Source: CALDOK01 sp964481655
GTDB taxonomy: Bacteria; Myxococcota_A; UBA796; JAFGLY01
Direction of reading: 5' to 3'
Assembly (NCBI GenBank): GCA_964481655.1
Contig: CAYZVO010000006.1
Location: 16,948-80,947, forward strand
Length of the DNA: 64,000 nucleotides
How positions within the stretch are numbered: position 1 is the stretch's first letter; the number at the start of each line of letters is the position of its first letter. The notes under the pieces were generated by a model. It was not told where the DNA came from, ran no database searches, and saw nothing but the letters and a program-made list of their open reading frames with translations. Shown here piece by piece: positions 26,171-39,531 of the stretch. The position numbers and the translations under genes were made by a program.

Positions 26171-29062
26171 ATGACGTCTCGTTTCGCAGTGATCTCCCTG
26201 CTGTTCGCCAGCGCCTGCGCGACCCCGGACGCAGGACGGACCCTCCAGGTCGTCCCCGCACCCGACGGCGAGCTGGATGACGCCAGCCTGCCGGTGGATG
26301 GCTGGTTCACCACCATCCAGGACGCCATCGACACCGCCAGCAGCGGCGACACGGTGACCATCCCCTCGGGCACCTACTACGAGGATCTGCTGGTGGACAA
26401 GGCCATCACCATCGAGGGTGCAGGGGCGGGCGAAACGGTCATCGTCGGTTCGGTGACCACCGGCGTCGGCTGGGCCGGGCTGAACTTCGATGGCATGAGC
26501 GTCTACTCGGCGACCTGGGTGTCGAAGGGCACGGCCGGTGTGGATGTCTTCGGTGTGCACATCGACGGTTGCGCGGCGGTGGAGCTCTCCGATTTCGACG
26601 TGCAGGGCTTCCTCATCGCCATCTACGCCATGGACAGCGACCTCTGGGTCTACGACTCCACCATCAGCAACAACGACTACGGCGTGTTCACCGAAGATGC
26701 CTATGGGGTGAAGGTCTACAACTCGCTGTTCACCTCGAACGGCAAAGCCGGCATCTCGGTCATCTGGGGGCACGAGTACGACTGCGATGTCGCGTACAAC
26801 ACCATCGTGGGCAACGGCTTCGCGGCTTCCAGTGGCGAGGCGCGCATCGGCGCAGTGGTCCTCTCCGAAGGCTACAACACCAACGTCCAGGACAACATCG
26901 TGGTCTCCAACGCCGTCGGCATCGACTGCGACGCCTGCAGCTACACCCCCAACAACAACCTCGTGTGGGGCAACACCACCGACTACGTCAACGACGCCTC
27001 GGCCAGCAGCAGCGACATCTCCGAGGACCCCCTCTTCCTCGACGCGGGCGAGGGGGACTACCACCTGTCCAGCTCCTCGCCGGCCATCGATGCGGGCGTC
27101 GATCCGGGCCTCGGTGTCTTCACCGACTTCGACGGCGAGATCCGGCCCCAGGGCGGTGGCTACGACATCGGCTACGACGAGTACGCGGTCTCGGCCACCG
27201 AGCTGGTCATCTCCGAGGTCATGGCGAACCCGGGGGTCGAAGACACCAGCGAGTTCGTCGAGATCTACAACCCGGGCACCAGCGCGGTGGAGCTGGCGGG
27301 CCTGGTGTTCTCCGACGGCGACCACGACGACGTGCTGCAGGCCTACGGGACCTCGTCCACGAGCGTCGGGCCTGGCGAGTACGCCATGATCATCGACGCG
27401 GAGTACGACGGCGCCTACGGCGCGGACGCGTCCATCCCGTGGCTCACCACCGGCGACACCAACCTGGGCAACGGCCTGACCACCGCGGACGACATCACGC
27501 TCTTCGAGGCCGATGGCAGCACCATCATCGCCACGTTCTCCCACCCCTTCGATCCCGGCGACTCGGTGTCGGTGGAGCGCTACGACCTCGAGGCGGGCGA
27601 CACGGCGGGCAACTGGCGCGCCAGCCAGTGCGCGGACGGCCACTCGGCGGGCGATGAGCATTGCTTCCCCGAGTCCGGCGACGCCACCAGCCTGGTGATC
27701 ACCGAGGTCATGAACAACGCCGCCGACGAGTCCACCGGCGAGTACGTGGAGATCTACAACCCCTCGGCCACCGAGATCGACCTGGCGGGCCTGTACATCT
27801 ACGACGAGGACAGCTGGGACGTGTTGGTGGCCTGGGACGGTGGCAGCACGCTGCTGGGCTCCCTCGGGCATGCCCTGGTCATCGATCCCGACTGGGCCGG
27901 CGACGTCCACGTCCCCGCCGGCACGGTCCTGCTGACCGTCACCGACAGCTCCCTCTGCAACGGCCTGTCCGCGAGCAGCGACCCGGTCTACCTCTACGAC
28001 GCCGACCAGGCCACGCTCATCGACAGCTTCTCGCACCTGTGGGACGCCGGCGACGGTGTGGCCTGGGAGAAGGTCGACTACGCGGCCGGCGACGTCACGG
28101 GCAACTGGGTGCGCACCACCGACAGCTGCACGTCCAGCTCGAGCCCGGGCCGCCTCAACGCCGCCGCTGGCGGCCTCTGCGGCCCCCTGCTGATCACCGA
28201 GGTCATGTCCAATCCCCTGGACGAAGACACCGGCGAGTACGTCGAGCTGTACAACGCGGGCGCGGACACCGTGGAGCTGGCCGGCCTGGTCCTGTCCGAC
28301 GGCGACACGACCGACACCCTCGAGGCCTACGACGGCGGCGACACCGAGCTCGCCCCAGGCGGCTACGCCCTGATCCTCGATGCCGAGTACTCCGGCGAGT
28401 ACAGCATCGACGGCGACGCCGTGCTGGTCACCACCGACGACACCACCGTGGGCAACGCCCTGGCGACCAGCGACGAGGTCACCCTGCTCGAGGCCGACGG
28501 GACCCACCCCATCGATGCCTTCCTGCACCCCACGAACCCGGGCAACGGCACCAGCATCGAGCGCAGCAGCGTGGCCGCGGCGCTGGACAGCGAGGACAAC
28601 TGGGTCGCCAGCGCCTGCGCCGCGGGCTGCTCCCCCGGCTTGCTCGACTGCGGCGGGGCCGAGACCGATCCGGCGGACGCCACCCTGATCCTCACCGAGA
28701 TCATGTCCAACCCGGAGACCGAGTCCACCGGCGAGTTCGTCGAGATCCTCAACACCGGCGAGAGCGACGTGGACCTGTACGGGTACGTGCTGTACGACGG
28801 CGACGCATCGGACACGCTCGAGGGCTACAGCGATCCCACCGACACCGTGCTGGCGCCGGGGCAGTACGCCGTGATCCTCGACTCCGGCTACGCCTCCGAG
28901 TACGCCATCGCCGCCGGCACCCTGCTGCTCACCACCGACGACGCCAGCGTGGCCTCGGGCCTCGCGGTCAGCGATCCGGTCTACCTCTACGACACCACCG
29001 GGGTCACCCTGCTGGACAGCTACACCTTCCCCCTGGACGCCGGGAACGGCGTGAGCGTGTAG
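26171..29062 (+). CDS. Secreted beta-helix protein with four lamin-tail (LTD) repeats, truncated by TAG
   Basis: 963 aa before the stop. A signal region (LFASACA, possible lipobox) is followed by a right-handed beta-helix domain (about 40-335; IQDAIDTASSGDTVTIPSG is typical of its start). Four tandem LTD domains begin near residues 343, 508, 673 and 837, each opening with LVI(S/T)EVM.N and containing EFVEIYN or EYVEL. LTD proteins are often extracellular and linked to surface glycans or nucleases. The TAG at 29060-29062 interrupts the fourth repeat: the frame continues with KLDLEAGDT...NW and ends at 29155, and the same position in repeat one reads VERYDLEAGDT. GAG-to-TAG is the simplest explanation, removing 30 residues with two Cys. 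Confidence 0.82.
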   Translation: MTSRFAVISLLFASACATPDAGRTLQVVPAPDGELDDASLPVDGWFTTIQDAIDTASSGDTVTIPSGTYYEDLLVDKAITIEGAGAGETVIVGSVTTGVGWAGLNFDGMSVYSATWVSKGTAGVDVFGVHIDGCAAVELSDFDVQGFLIAIYAMDSDLWVYDSTISNNDYGVFTEDAYGVKVYNSLFTSNGKAGISVIWGHEYDCDVAYNTIVGNGFAASSGEARIGAVVLSEGYNTNVQDNIVVSNAVGIDCDACSYTPNNNLVWGNTTDYVNDASASSSDISEDPLFLDAGEGDYHLSSSSPAIDAGVDPGLGVFTDFDGEIRPQGGGYDIGYDEYAVSATELVISEVMANPGVEDTSEFVEIYNPGTSAVELAGLVFSDGDHDDVLQAYGTSSTSVGPGEYAMIIDAEYDGAYGADASIPWLTTGDTNLGNGLTTADDITLFEADGSTIIATFSHPFDPGDSVSVERYDLEAGDTAGNWRASQCADGHSAGDEHCFPESGDATSLVITEVMNNAADESTGEYVEIYNPSATEIDLAGLYIYDEDSWDVLVAWDGGSTLLGSLGHALVIDPDWAGDVHVPAGTVLLTVTDSSLCNGLSASSDPVYLYDADQATLIDSFSHLWDAGDGVAWEKVDYAAGDVTGNWVRTTDSCTSSSSPGRLNAAAGGLCGPLLITEVMSNPLDEDTGEYVELYNAGADTVELAGLVLSDGDTTDTLEAYDGGDTELAPGGYALILDAEYSGEYSIDGDAVLVTTDDTTVGNALATSDEVTLLEADGTHPIDAFLHPTNPGNGTSIERSSVAAALDSEDNWVASACAAGCSPGLLDCGGAETDPADATLILTEIMSNPETESTGEFVEILNTGESDVDLYGYVLYDGDASDTLEGYSDPTDTVLAPGQYAVILDSGYASEYAIAAGTLLLTTDDASVASGLAVSDPVYLYDTTGVTLLDSYTFPLDAGNGVSV

Positions 29063-29155
29063 AAGCTTGACCTCGAGGCCGGGGACACGGTGGACAACTG
29101 GGCGGCCTCGGAATGCAGCGCCGGGGCGAGCCCGGGCGAGGTGTCGTGCTTCTAG
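29063..29155 (+). pseudogene. Detached C-terminal remnant of the LTD protein
   Basis: Thirty codons in frame with the gene just upstream of the TAG, ending at a second TAG (29153-29155). The residues KLDLEAGDT, DNW and CSAGASPGE match the ends of the earlier LTD repeats. It has no start or ribosome site and would only be made by readthrough or in a strain lacking the nonsense codon. Confidence 0.75.
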
Positions 29156-29171
29156 GGTCCGCAGCCGGCCC

Positions 29172-29786
29172 TCAGATCAACAACACCCCACACAGCCCAG
29201 CGACGGCCATCACCCCCAGCAAGGCGAAGGCCCCCTGGTCCAGTCGCAGCTCATCGAACAGCCGCCGCTGCAGGGCGTACAGCAGCGCCACCACCACACA
29301 CCCCAGCGCCAGCCCCGCCATGCGCAGGGGCCAGCTGATGGGGCCGAAGGCGTAGAGCAGGTCGCAGCGGGCGCCGACGGTGAAGTACCCGAGCCCCATG
29401 AAGCCCAGCTCACCGACGGGCATCAGACACAGCCAGAAGAACACCGCACGGGCGATGTGCCCGTCCTTCCGGGGCCCCACCAGGGCCAGCAACCACCCGA
29501 GCGTCAACGCGGCCAGCGCGGCGATGGCGGGCGCGAGGCTGATGAGCCTCGACGAATACGCGACGCCCTCGGGGAACTGGTAGCGCACATGACCCCAGGC
29601 CTCCTCGTCGCCGAGCACCACGAACTCCAGCACCTCTCCCCCCTGCAGCCAGACCGCCACCGCGTGGGCCAGTTCGTGCAGCGAGGTGATCCCCACCACC
29701 CCGAAGATGCCGAGCAGGATGAAGTGCAGCCAGTGCCCCAGCAGGAAGCGGAGGGCCTGGCGGTGGGCGGGGAGGTCGATCTTCAT
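29172..29786 (-). CDS. Polytopic membrane protein with HExxH zinc-protease motif (M50-like)
   Basis: 204 aa from ATG 29786. About five transmembrane helices; the first contains HELAH (GITSLHELAHAVAVWL, about residue 45), the zinc site of intramembrane or membrane-bound M50-type metalloproteases. A second metal ligand (a later Asp as in LDG) is not obvious, so activity is uncertain. It is divergent from the alpha-2-macroglobulin gene (78 nt between starts), which invites a protease/inhibitor reading, but that is only positional inference. Confidence 0.65.
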   Translation of the reverse strand: MKIDLPAHRQALRFLLGHWLHFILLGIFGVVGITSLHELAHAVAVWLQGGEVLEFVVLGDEEAWGHVRYQFPEGVAYSSRLISLAPAIAALAALTLGWLLALVGPRKDGHIARAVFFWLCLMPVGELGFMGLGYFTVGARCDLLYAFGPISWPLRMAGLALGCVVVALLYALQRRLFDELRLDQGAFALLGVMAVAGLCGVLLI

Positions 29787-29864
29787 GAACACAGCATGCC
29801 AGGTGTAAGCCCGACCCACCCTTCATCCGTTGTCCCCGCGAAACCGCATCGAGGACAACCCCGC

Positions 29865-34088
<4,224 letters not shown>

Positions 34089-34231
34089 ACGTCACCTCGC
34101 GACCTCGAGGATGCGGCGGCAAGCGCTCTCCGAGAATGGGGCCGACCACCAACGCACAAGCAGCGTTGCAGCCCCGAGCACGGTGTGGCTCGTCAGCCAC
34201 CGAAGCTCAGGCGCCCGCCGGGCACGACCCG

Positions 34232-34261
34232 GGAGCCCACGGAACGGTGTCCGTGGGCTCC
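34232..34261 (+). terminator. 12-bp perfect hairpin downstream of the alpha-2-macroglobulin gene
   Basis: GGAGCCCACGGA and its exact reverse complement flank a 6-nt loop (34244-34249). It lies about 144 nt after the stop codon in a 212-nt non-coding gap and 40 nt before the next ATG. There is no long T run (only GTTGTTC follows), so it may be a weak intrinsic terminator or a leader hairpin of the next gene. Confidence 0.5.
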
Positions 34262-34300
34262 GTCCGTTGTTCGGACGCAACCAGAGGGCTAACGGTGGTC

Positions 34301-34987
34301 ATGGACATCCAACGGACGCTGTGGGCCCTCTCCCTGATCCTCCTGACCGCCTGCGACGGTGAGCGGGCCGAGTACCGCCGCGGCGTGGAGCTGGCGAGCT
34401 ACCGCTGTGGTGAAATCCCCGACCAGGGCATCTTCGTCGACGGCCGCTACCCCGTCACCATGTTCTGCGACGACGACGTCTGTGGCGCGGACTATGGCCA
34501 GGTGACCAGCAGCAAGGACTGGTACCAAAGCGCCGAGTGCCCGTCCTCCGGCGGCAGCATCACCGCGGCCATGGTGCCTTTCGATCCCGACGAATACGAC
34601 CACGAGACCGAGTTCATGGATCGCGAGGACGGCTTCCCCCTGCTCATGCACTGCAACGACCAGAACCAGGACTGGTTCTGCTGGCTGGGGTTCACGGTCA
34701 CGGACTTCCTGGGGGACGTCGTGCCGCCGGGCCTCGGCAACCACTGGGAGTACTACCTGCTGGACTGGACCGACCTGGGCACGGTCTCCATCGTGGGCTG
34801 CATGGAGGCGCGCGAGGGCACCCCGGCGCTGGGGCAGGTGCCCCTGCCTCTGATCTGCGATGAGGCCTCGACCCTGGTCAACTGCACCCAGGACATCTTC
34901 TGGCGGATGGAGGGCGAGGTCTTCACCACCTGCGAGGACGCCAACCCATCGAGCGAGGTCGTCACGCTCTGGCTGGGGGAGCTGTAG
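34301..34987 (+). CDS. Hypothetical Cys-rich lipoprotein
   Basis: 228 aa from ATG 34301, chosen for its lipoprotein signal (LILLTAC, Cys18). The body has at least eight Cys (SYRCG, FCDDDVCG, CNDQNQDWFCW, GCMEAR, ICDE, NCTQD, TCED), implying disulfide-linked folds in the periplasm or on the surface. No known family is recognised. Upstream the spacing AGGGCTAAC gives at best a weak ribosome site. It follows a hairpin and is probably transcribed separately from the alpha-2-macroglobulin gene. Confidence 0.65.
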   Translation: MDIQRTLWALSLILLTACDGERAEYRRGVELASYRCGEIPDQGIFVDGRYPVTMFCDDDVCGADYGQVTSSKDWYQSAECPSSGGSITAAMVPFDPDEYDHETEFMDREDGFPLLMHCNDQNQDWFCWLGFTVTDFLGDVVPPGLGNHWEYYLLDWTDLGTVSIVGCMEAREGTPALGQVPLPLICDEASTLVNCTQDIFWRMEGEVFTTCEDANPSSEVVTLWLGEL

Positions 34988-35060
34988 GCGCCACCACGGT
35001 TCATCCGCTGACGGGCGCGCTACGCTTCATCCCGACACCCTCCCCCACCACGGAGCCGCC

Positions 35061-35786
<726 letters not shown>

Positions 35787-35812
35787 CCTCTGGGCCCAGG
35801 GACGCCGACCGA

Positions 35813-36601
35813 TCAGGCCAGCAGCTGCATCATCGAGGCCCGGGACATGTTCGCCTGGGACTGCATGGCGATGTCCACGTCCTGCATGATCTGCTGCTGG
35901 GCCAGGCCCAGCGCCGCCTCGGCGACGTCGGTGTCCTCGATCCGGGACGCGGCTGCGGTGAGGCTCTCAGCCTCCGTGGTCATGACATCCAGGGCCGATC
36001 CGAGGCGGTTCTCCGACGCGCCCAGCTCGGAGCCCGCCGCGCTGACCTGGTCGAGGGCCGCGTCGATGGCGCCGATGGCCGCCTGGGCGCCCTCGGCGGT
36101 GCTGAAGTCCAGCGAGGCCGTGTCCACCCCCAGCGCCGTGGCGCTGACATCGGGCAGGGTGAGGCTGACCACGTCGCCCTCGTCGGGGCCGACCTGCACA
36201 TCAATGGAGGGCTGCGAGCCGTCCGCCAACTGCAGACCGTTGAACTCGGTGCTGTCCGCCGTGCGATCCAGCTCCTCGGCCAGCTGCTCGTACTCGGTCT
36301 GGATCGCGTCGCGGCCCGCGGCCGCCAGCGTGCCCGACGAGGCCTGCACGGCCAGCTCCCGCATGCGGGACAGCATGTCCGCCGCGCCGTCAAGCGCCCC
36401 GCTGGCCACCTGGGTGACGCTGATGCCGTCGTTGATGTTGCGCATCGCCTGCCGCTCGGAGCTCGCCCTGGACGTCAAGGCGTCCGCGACCGCCGCCCCC
36501 GCGGGGTCCTCACCCGCGCGGTTCAGCCGGCTCCCCGATGAGAGGTGCTCGAAGGTCTGAGCGGCCGCTTGGGTCCTCATGCTCGAGATGGTCGCGGACA
36601 T
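35813..36601 (-). CDS. Flagellin, short form lacking a variable domain
   Basis: 262 aa from ATG 36601 (AGGAGG four bases upstream). The N-terminal D0/D1 pattern is clear (LSSGSRLNRAGEDPAGAAVADAL, ISVTQVASGALD, MRELAVQASSGTL), as are FNGLQL and the C-terminal D1/D0 helices (ASENRLGSALDV, IEDTDVAEAAL, ANMSRASMMQLLA). The surface-exposed D2/D3 region is essentially absent. The final residues differ from the usual QANQ...LL ending. Role: subunit of the flagellar filament, secreted by the flagellar type III system. No other flagellar gene lies in the window. A sigma-28-like promoter precedes it. Confidence 0.93.
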   Translation of the reverse strand: MSATISSMRTQAAAQTFEHLSSGSRLNRAGEDPAGAAVADALTSRASSERQAMRNINDGISVTQVASGALDGAADMLSRMRELAVQASSGTLAAAGRDAIQTEYEQLAEELDRTADSTEFNGLQLADGSQPSIDVQVGPDEGDVVSLTLPDVSATALGVDTASLDFSTAEGAQAAIGAIDAALDQVSAAGSELGASENRLGSALDVMTTEAESLTAAASRIEDTDVAEAALGLAQQQIMQDVDIAMQSQANMSRASMMQLLA

Positions 36602-36633
36602 GCAGCCTCCTGCTGGTGGCTCGTGCACAGTGC

Positions 36634-36661
36634 TTTTCGGTCATGTTCGGCTCTCAGTTTA
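36634..36661 (-). promoter_or_regulatory. Sigma-28 (FliA)-like promoter of the flagellin gene
   Basis: Reading the minus strand: TAAACTGA (36661-36654), 12 nt, then ACCGAAAA (36641-36634). The enterobacterial consensus is TAAAGTTT-N11-GCCGATAA, so both cores match closely. The start point would fall near 36627, leaving a ~26-nt leader that contains the ribosome site. Confidence 0.6.
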
Positions 36662-36720
36662 CCTTCCCGGGCGAATGAGCCGAAGAGACGGGATCGCACC
36701 CGCCGAGCTGCGACCCACGC

Positions 36721-37980
36721 CTAGCCACTCCAACGCTGCCGCTTGCCCGAAGGCGCCCGGGCGCTGGTCTGGGCCTGGCTGCGGGCGTAGTCGGCCTTGC
36801 GCTTACGCACGCTGACCCGGACCTTGTACTCCTCGGCCTCGTGCTCGAGGTTGGTGGAGGTGTTCCGCAAGGCCAGGTCGTCGCCGGCGTAGCGCTGGAT
36901 GCGGCGGGCCACGGCCTTGAGGGTGTCCGAGGCGCCCCGGAAGTCGCCGTCGCGGTTGAGCTTGGCGGCTTCCTGCATGGCGCGGGCGGCGTAGCGCTCG
37001 GCCACGAAGCGGTCGACCTCGACGTCGCGGGCCTGGCGGCGGTTGCGCTTGCGATCGGTGTAGTTCAAGTCCAGCTGGGCGCTGAGGTCGCCCAGGGCTC
37101 GATCCCGGTCGACGACTCGGAAGCGCAGCTGCAGATGCCGCCCCAGCTCGCCGGGGGGGAAGCCCAGCTTGATGGGGAAGTCCAGCAGCTGGCCCGAGAC
37201 CAGATCGGGCAGGTGGACCCGCACCATCCCCGAGCCGACCTCGAGCTCGTAGGGGCCCACCACCGAGGCGGTGATGCCGGCCGGCAGCTCGAGCTCCAGC
37301 ACCACACGGCGGGCCACGACCTCGAGGGTCTCGCCCAGCTCCTGGTCCATCAGGACCGGGATCTGCTCGGCGTACTCGATGTAGTGGAAGGCCCCACCGC
37401 CAGCGTCCGACATGCCGCCCAGCAGCTGCTCGTCGAAGTCGTGGCCCACCCCGAAGGTGGAGGTGGACACGCCGCGGGACTTGAGCTCGGTGGCGTGGTG
37501 GCAGAGGGTCGGGGGATCGACGATGCCCACGTTGGCCAGGCCATCGGTGAGCAGCATGCAGCGGCCGACGGACTCGTCCAGCAGGAAGGCCGCCACCTGG
37601 CCGCAGCCGGTGAGCCAGCCTTCGCCCAGGTTGGTGGTGCCCCGGGGGCCGTAGCGAGCCAGGGCGCGCAGGGCGCGGCGCTTGGCGTCGGGGCTGGCGT
37701 GCTCGCTGGCGTGCACCAGCTCCACCTGCTGGTCGAAGACCACCAGGGAGAAGCGGTCCCGGTCGTCGAGACGACCGATGGCCTGCTCGACGGCCTGCTG
37801 GGCCAGGCGGAACTTGCCTCCGCCCATGGACCCGGAGCGGTCCAGGACGAAGGCCAGGTTGACCGGTGGTCGCTCACCCACACGCCGGGCGGTGGGGGCC
37901 TGGACCACGACCTTGACGTGCCGGTGGCAGCCGCGGTGCGAGGGGACGAGGGTGCGATCGATGGTGGCGTGAAGCTTCAT
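36721..37980 (-). CDS. VWA-domain protein coupled to a MerR regulator
   Basis: 419 aa, ATG 37980 overlapping the MerR stop by 4 nt. A von Willebrand A domain at about 35-235 has a complete MIDAS: DRSGSM, the Thr in RGTTNLG and the Asp in LLTDGLAN. A beta-rich region (235-320) and a basic helical tail (KRNRRQARD; RVSVRKRKADYARS) follow. No signal peptide, so it is cytoplasmic, unlike the other VWA protein in this window. Family knowledge: cytoplasmic VWA proteins often work with ATPases or regulators as metal-dependent adaptors. Joint translation with MerR suggests they act in one circuit (inference). Confidence 0.85.
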   Translation of the reverse strand: MKLHATIDRTLVPSHRGCHRHVKVVVQAPTARRVGERPPVNLAFVLDRSGSMGGGKFRLAQQAVEQAIGRLDDRDRFSLVVFDQQVELVHASEHASPDAKRRALRALARYGPRGTTNLGEGWLTGCGQVAAFLLDESVGRCMLLTDGLANVGIVDPPTLCHHATELKSRGVSTSTFGVGHDFDEQLLGGMSDAGGGAFHYIEYAEQIPVLMDQELGETLEVVARRVVLELELPAGITASVVGPYELEVGSGMVRVHLPDLVSGQLLDFPIKLGFPPGELGRHLQLRFRVVDRDRALGDLSAQLDLNYTDRKRNRRQARDVEVDRFVAERYAARAMQEAAKLNRDGDFRGASDTLKAVARRIQRYAGDDLALRNTSTNLEHEAEEYKVRVSVRKRKADYARSQAQTSARAPSGKRQRWSG

Positions 37981-38531
37981 GACTCCTCCTGGTCGAAGAT
38001 GCCCCGGGCCGCCGTGAGCAGGCGCTGCACGCGCTTGTCCTGGGCCCGAGAGAGGGGGCGGCGGACGTGCACGGGCACCGCACCGGCGCGGGGGGAGGGC
38101 GCCCCGGGGGGGGGCGCGCCGGGCGGGGGGGGCTTGACTGGGGGGGCCGGCGTGCTGGGGGCGGCCTTCGAGGGGGCCGCGCGCTTCTTGCTCTTGCGGG
38201 CCGGGGCCGGGCGGATGCCTGCGAGCACCTGCGAGACGTAGTCGGCGGCCGACGACGCCGGTGCCTGGGCCTGTTGCGAAGCCAGCAGGGCGCTGACCTC
38301 GGCCGGGGCCATGCCCTCGAGGCGGCGCCGGATCTCGGCCAGGGGCAGGTGCTTGTCCTTGAGCTCACGGATGAGCTGCAGGCGCTCGAGGTGTTCCTGG
38401 CTCCAGCGCACGCCGCGCCCGGTGCCGGGAGAAGGAAGCAGGCCCTGGGTGACGTAGTAGCGGACCGTGCGCTCGGACACGTCCGCGGCCTCACAGAGCT
38501 CGTTCAGGGTGTAGGTGGTGGATGACTTCAT
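37977..38531 (-). CDS. MerR-family transcriptional regulator with Pro-rich linker
   Basis: 184 aa. The winged-helix HTH is at residues 6-75: TLNELCEAADVSERTVRYYVTQGLL followed by LQLIRELKDKHLPLAEIRRRL. A Lys/Ala- and Pro-rich linker (about 108-145) separates a short C-terminal basic segment; no metal-binding Cys or effector domain is seen. There is no Shine-Dalgarno. The predicted promoter places the start point at the ATG, so the transcript may be leaderless. The linker is encoded by G9, G8 and G7 runs (plus strand 38106-38146) that could slip. It probably autoregulates through the dyad between its -35 and -10. Confidence 0.9.
   Translation of the reverse strand: MKSSTTYTLNELCEAADVSERTVRYYVTQGLLPSPGTGRGVRWSQEHLERLQLIRELKDKHLPLAEIRRRLEGMAPAEVSALLASQQAQAPASSAADYVSQVLAGIRPAPARKSKKRAAPSKAAPSTPAPPVKPPPPGAPPPGAPSPRAGAVPVHVRRPLSRAQDKRVQRLLTAARGIFDQEES
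38106..38146 (-). repeat. Cluster of G homopolymers (G9, G8, G7) in the merR linker
   Basis: Runs at 38106-38114, 38125-38132 and 38140-38146 on the plus strand encode Pro-Gly/Pro stretches of the regulator. Such tracts are prone to slippage and to sequencing error. Confidence 0.75.
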
Positions 38532-38538
38532 GGCTGAA

Positions 38539-38566
38539 ACCTTACACCCCTACGTGATGGTGTCAA
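38539..38566 (-). promoter_or_regulatory. merR promoter with dyad operator in the spacer
   Basis: On the minus strand: TTGACA (38566-38561), 16 nt, TAAGGT (38544-38539). The spacer region carries an inverted repeat ACACC-N10-GGTGT (38544-38563). MerR proteins classically bind a dyad between -35 and -10, so autoregulation is likely. The start point would be at about 38532, next to the ATG (38531). Confidence 0.6.
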
Positions 38567-38572
38567 TAAAAA

Positions 38573-38602
38573 AAGATCCACACACACGTGCTACTGGATC
38601 TT
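38573..38602. repeat. 8-bp inverted repeat with 14-nt spacer in the merR/deacetylase intergenic region
   Basis: AAGATCCA (38573-38580) and TGGATCTT (38595-38602) form a perfect dyad in an AT-rich island that contains an A7 run. It lies upstream of both divergent genes and could be an operator or a 5' leader hairpin for the deacetylase transcript. Confidence 0.5.
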
Positions 38603-38613
38603 AAAGGGCTCCC

Positions 38614-39531
38614 ATGCGCTCCTTCGCCCTCCTGTCCCTGGCCCTGGTGATCGGCTGCAAGGCCGTCGCTGACGACACACCCGAGCCCTACGACATCGCG
38701 ATCACCATCGACGACCTCACCTGGGTGGGCCCCCCTCACCCGGATGGCAAGGTGGCCGCCAACCGGGCGATGATCCACACACTGGGCGCCCACAAGGCCA
38801 CCGCCACGGTCTTCGTCAACTGCGATCGGGTGGAGCCGGAGCTGGGGATCCTCGAGGCCTGGCGGGACGCGGGCCACGAGCTGGCCAACCACCAGGCCGC
38901 CCACGACAACCTGAACAAGACAGCACCCGAGGTCTGGCTCGAGGGCGTGCGCCGCTGCGACCGCCAGCTGCGAGAGCTCACCGGCGCCCCCATCGCCCAC
39001 TTCCGCTACCCCTACCTGTTCAACGGGCCCTCCCCCGCCGTGCGCGACGAGGTGCTCGCCCAGCTCACCGGAGATCTCGGCTACGCCATCGGCCGGGTGA
39101 GCGTGGACAACCACGAGTGGAAGATCGCCAGCTACTACGGCGAGGCCCTGCAGGCGGGCGACAAGGCCAGGGCCGACGAGCTGGCGGCGTTCTATGTGCG
39201 GCACATCGTCACCGGCGTGCACAACTACCGAGCGGTGGCGAAGCGCAAGCTGGGCCGGGACATCGACCACGTGCTGCTGCTGCACGCCAACGCCCTGAAC
39301 GCCGATCACATGGACGCCATGCTCACGGCCCTCGAGGCCGACGGCGCCCGCTTCGTGCCAATGGCCGAGGCGCTGAAGGACCCTGTCTACGCCCAGCCCC
39401 AGGCCTACGAGGGCCAGTGGGGCCTGTCCTGGCTGTACCGCATCGCCCCCCTGGACGACGAGCGCGCCTGGGACGAGGCGGAGTGGAAGGCCATCGAGGC
39501 CCGCTGGGGCAGCCCTACGCCAGCGGAGTGA
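38614..39531 (+). CDS. Polysaccharide deacetylase-like (NodB) lipoprotein
   Basis: 305 aa, ATG 38614. Lipoprotein signal LVIGC (Cys15). NodB-fold motifs follow in order: ITIDDLTW (motif 1 Asp-Asp), HELANHQAAH (the H-x3-H metal site), HFRYPYLF (motif 3), VDNHEW and VLLLHAN (final catalytic His). The enzymes remove acetyl groups from N-acetylated glycans in the envelope. Motif 1 reads DDL rather than DDG, so the pocket may differ. Its last 17 nt overlap the convergent acyltransferase gene. It is divergent from merR, so may belong to that regulon. Confidence 0.88.
   Translation: MRSFALLSLALVIGCKAVADDTPEPYDIAITIDDLTWVGPPHPDGKVAANRAMIHTLGAHKATATVFVNCDRVEPELGILEAWRDAGHELANHQAAHDNLNKTAPEVWLEGVRRCDRQLRELTGAPIAHFRYPYLFNGPSPAVRDEVLAQLTGDLGYAIGRVSVDNHEWKIASYYGEALQAGDKARADELAAFYVRHIVTGVHNYRAVAKRKLGRDIDHVLLLHANALNADHMDAMLTALEADGARFVPMAEALKDPVYAQPQAYEGQWGLSWLYRIAPLDDERAWDEAEWKAIEARWGSPTPAE

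Noticed and set aside
25979..28528. An 849-codon minus-strand open frame
   Set aside because: It is the shadow of the lamin-tail repeat gene; it mirrors the repeat periodicity and has no recognisable domain.
29067..29864. Upstream extension of the alpha-2-macroglobulin frame
   Set aside because: The extension is antisense to the membrane protease gene and has no coding signature; the signal peptide begins at 29865.
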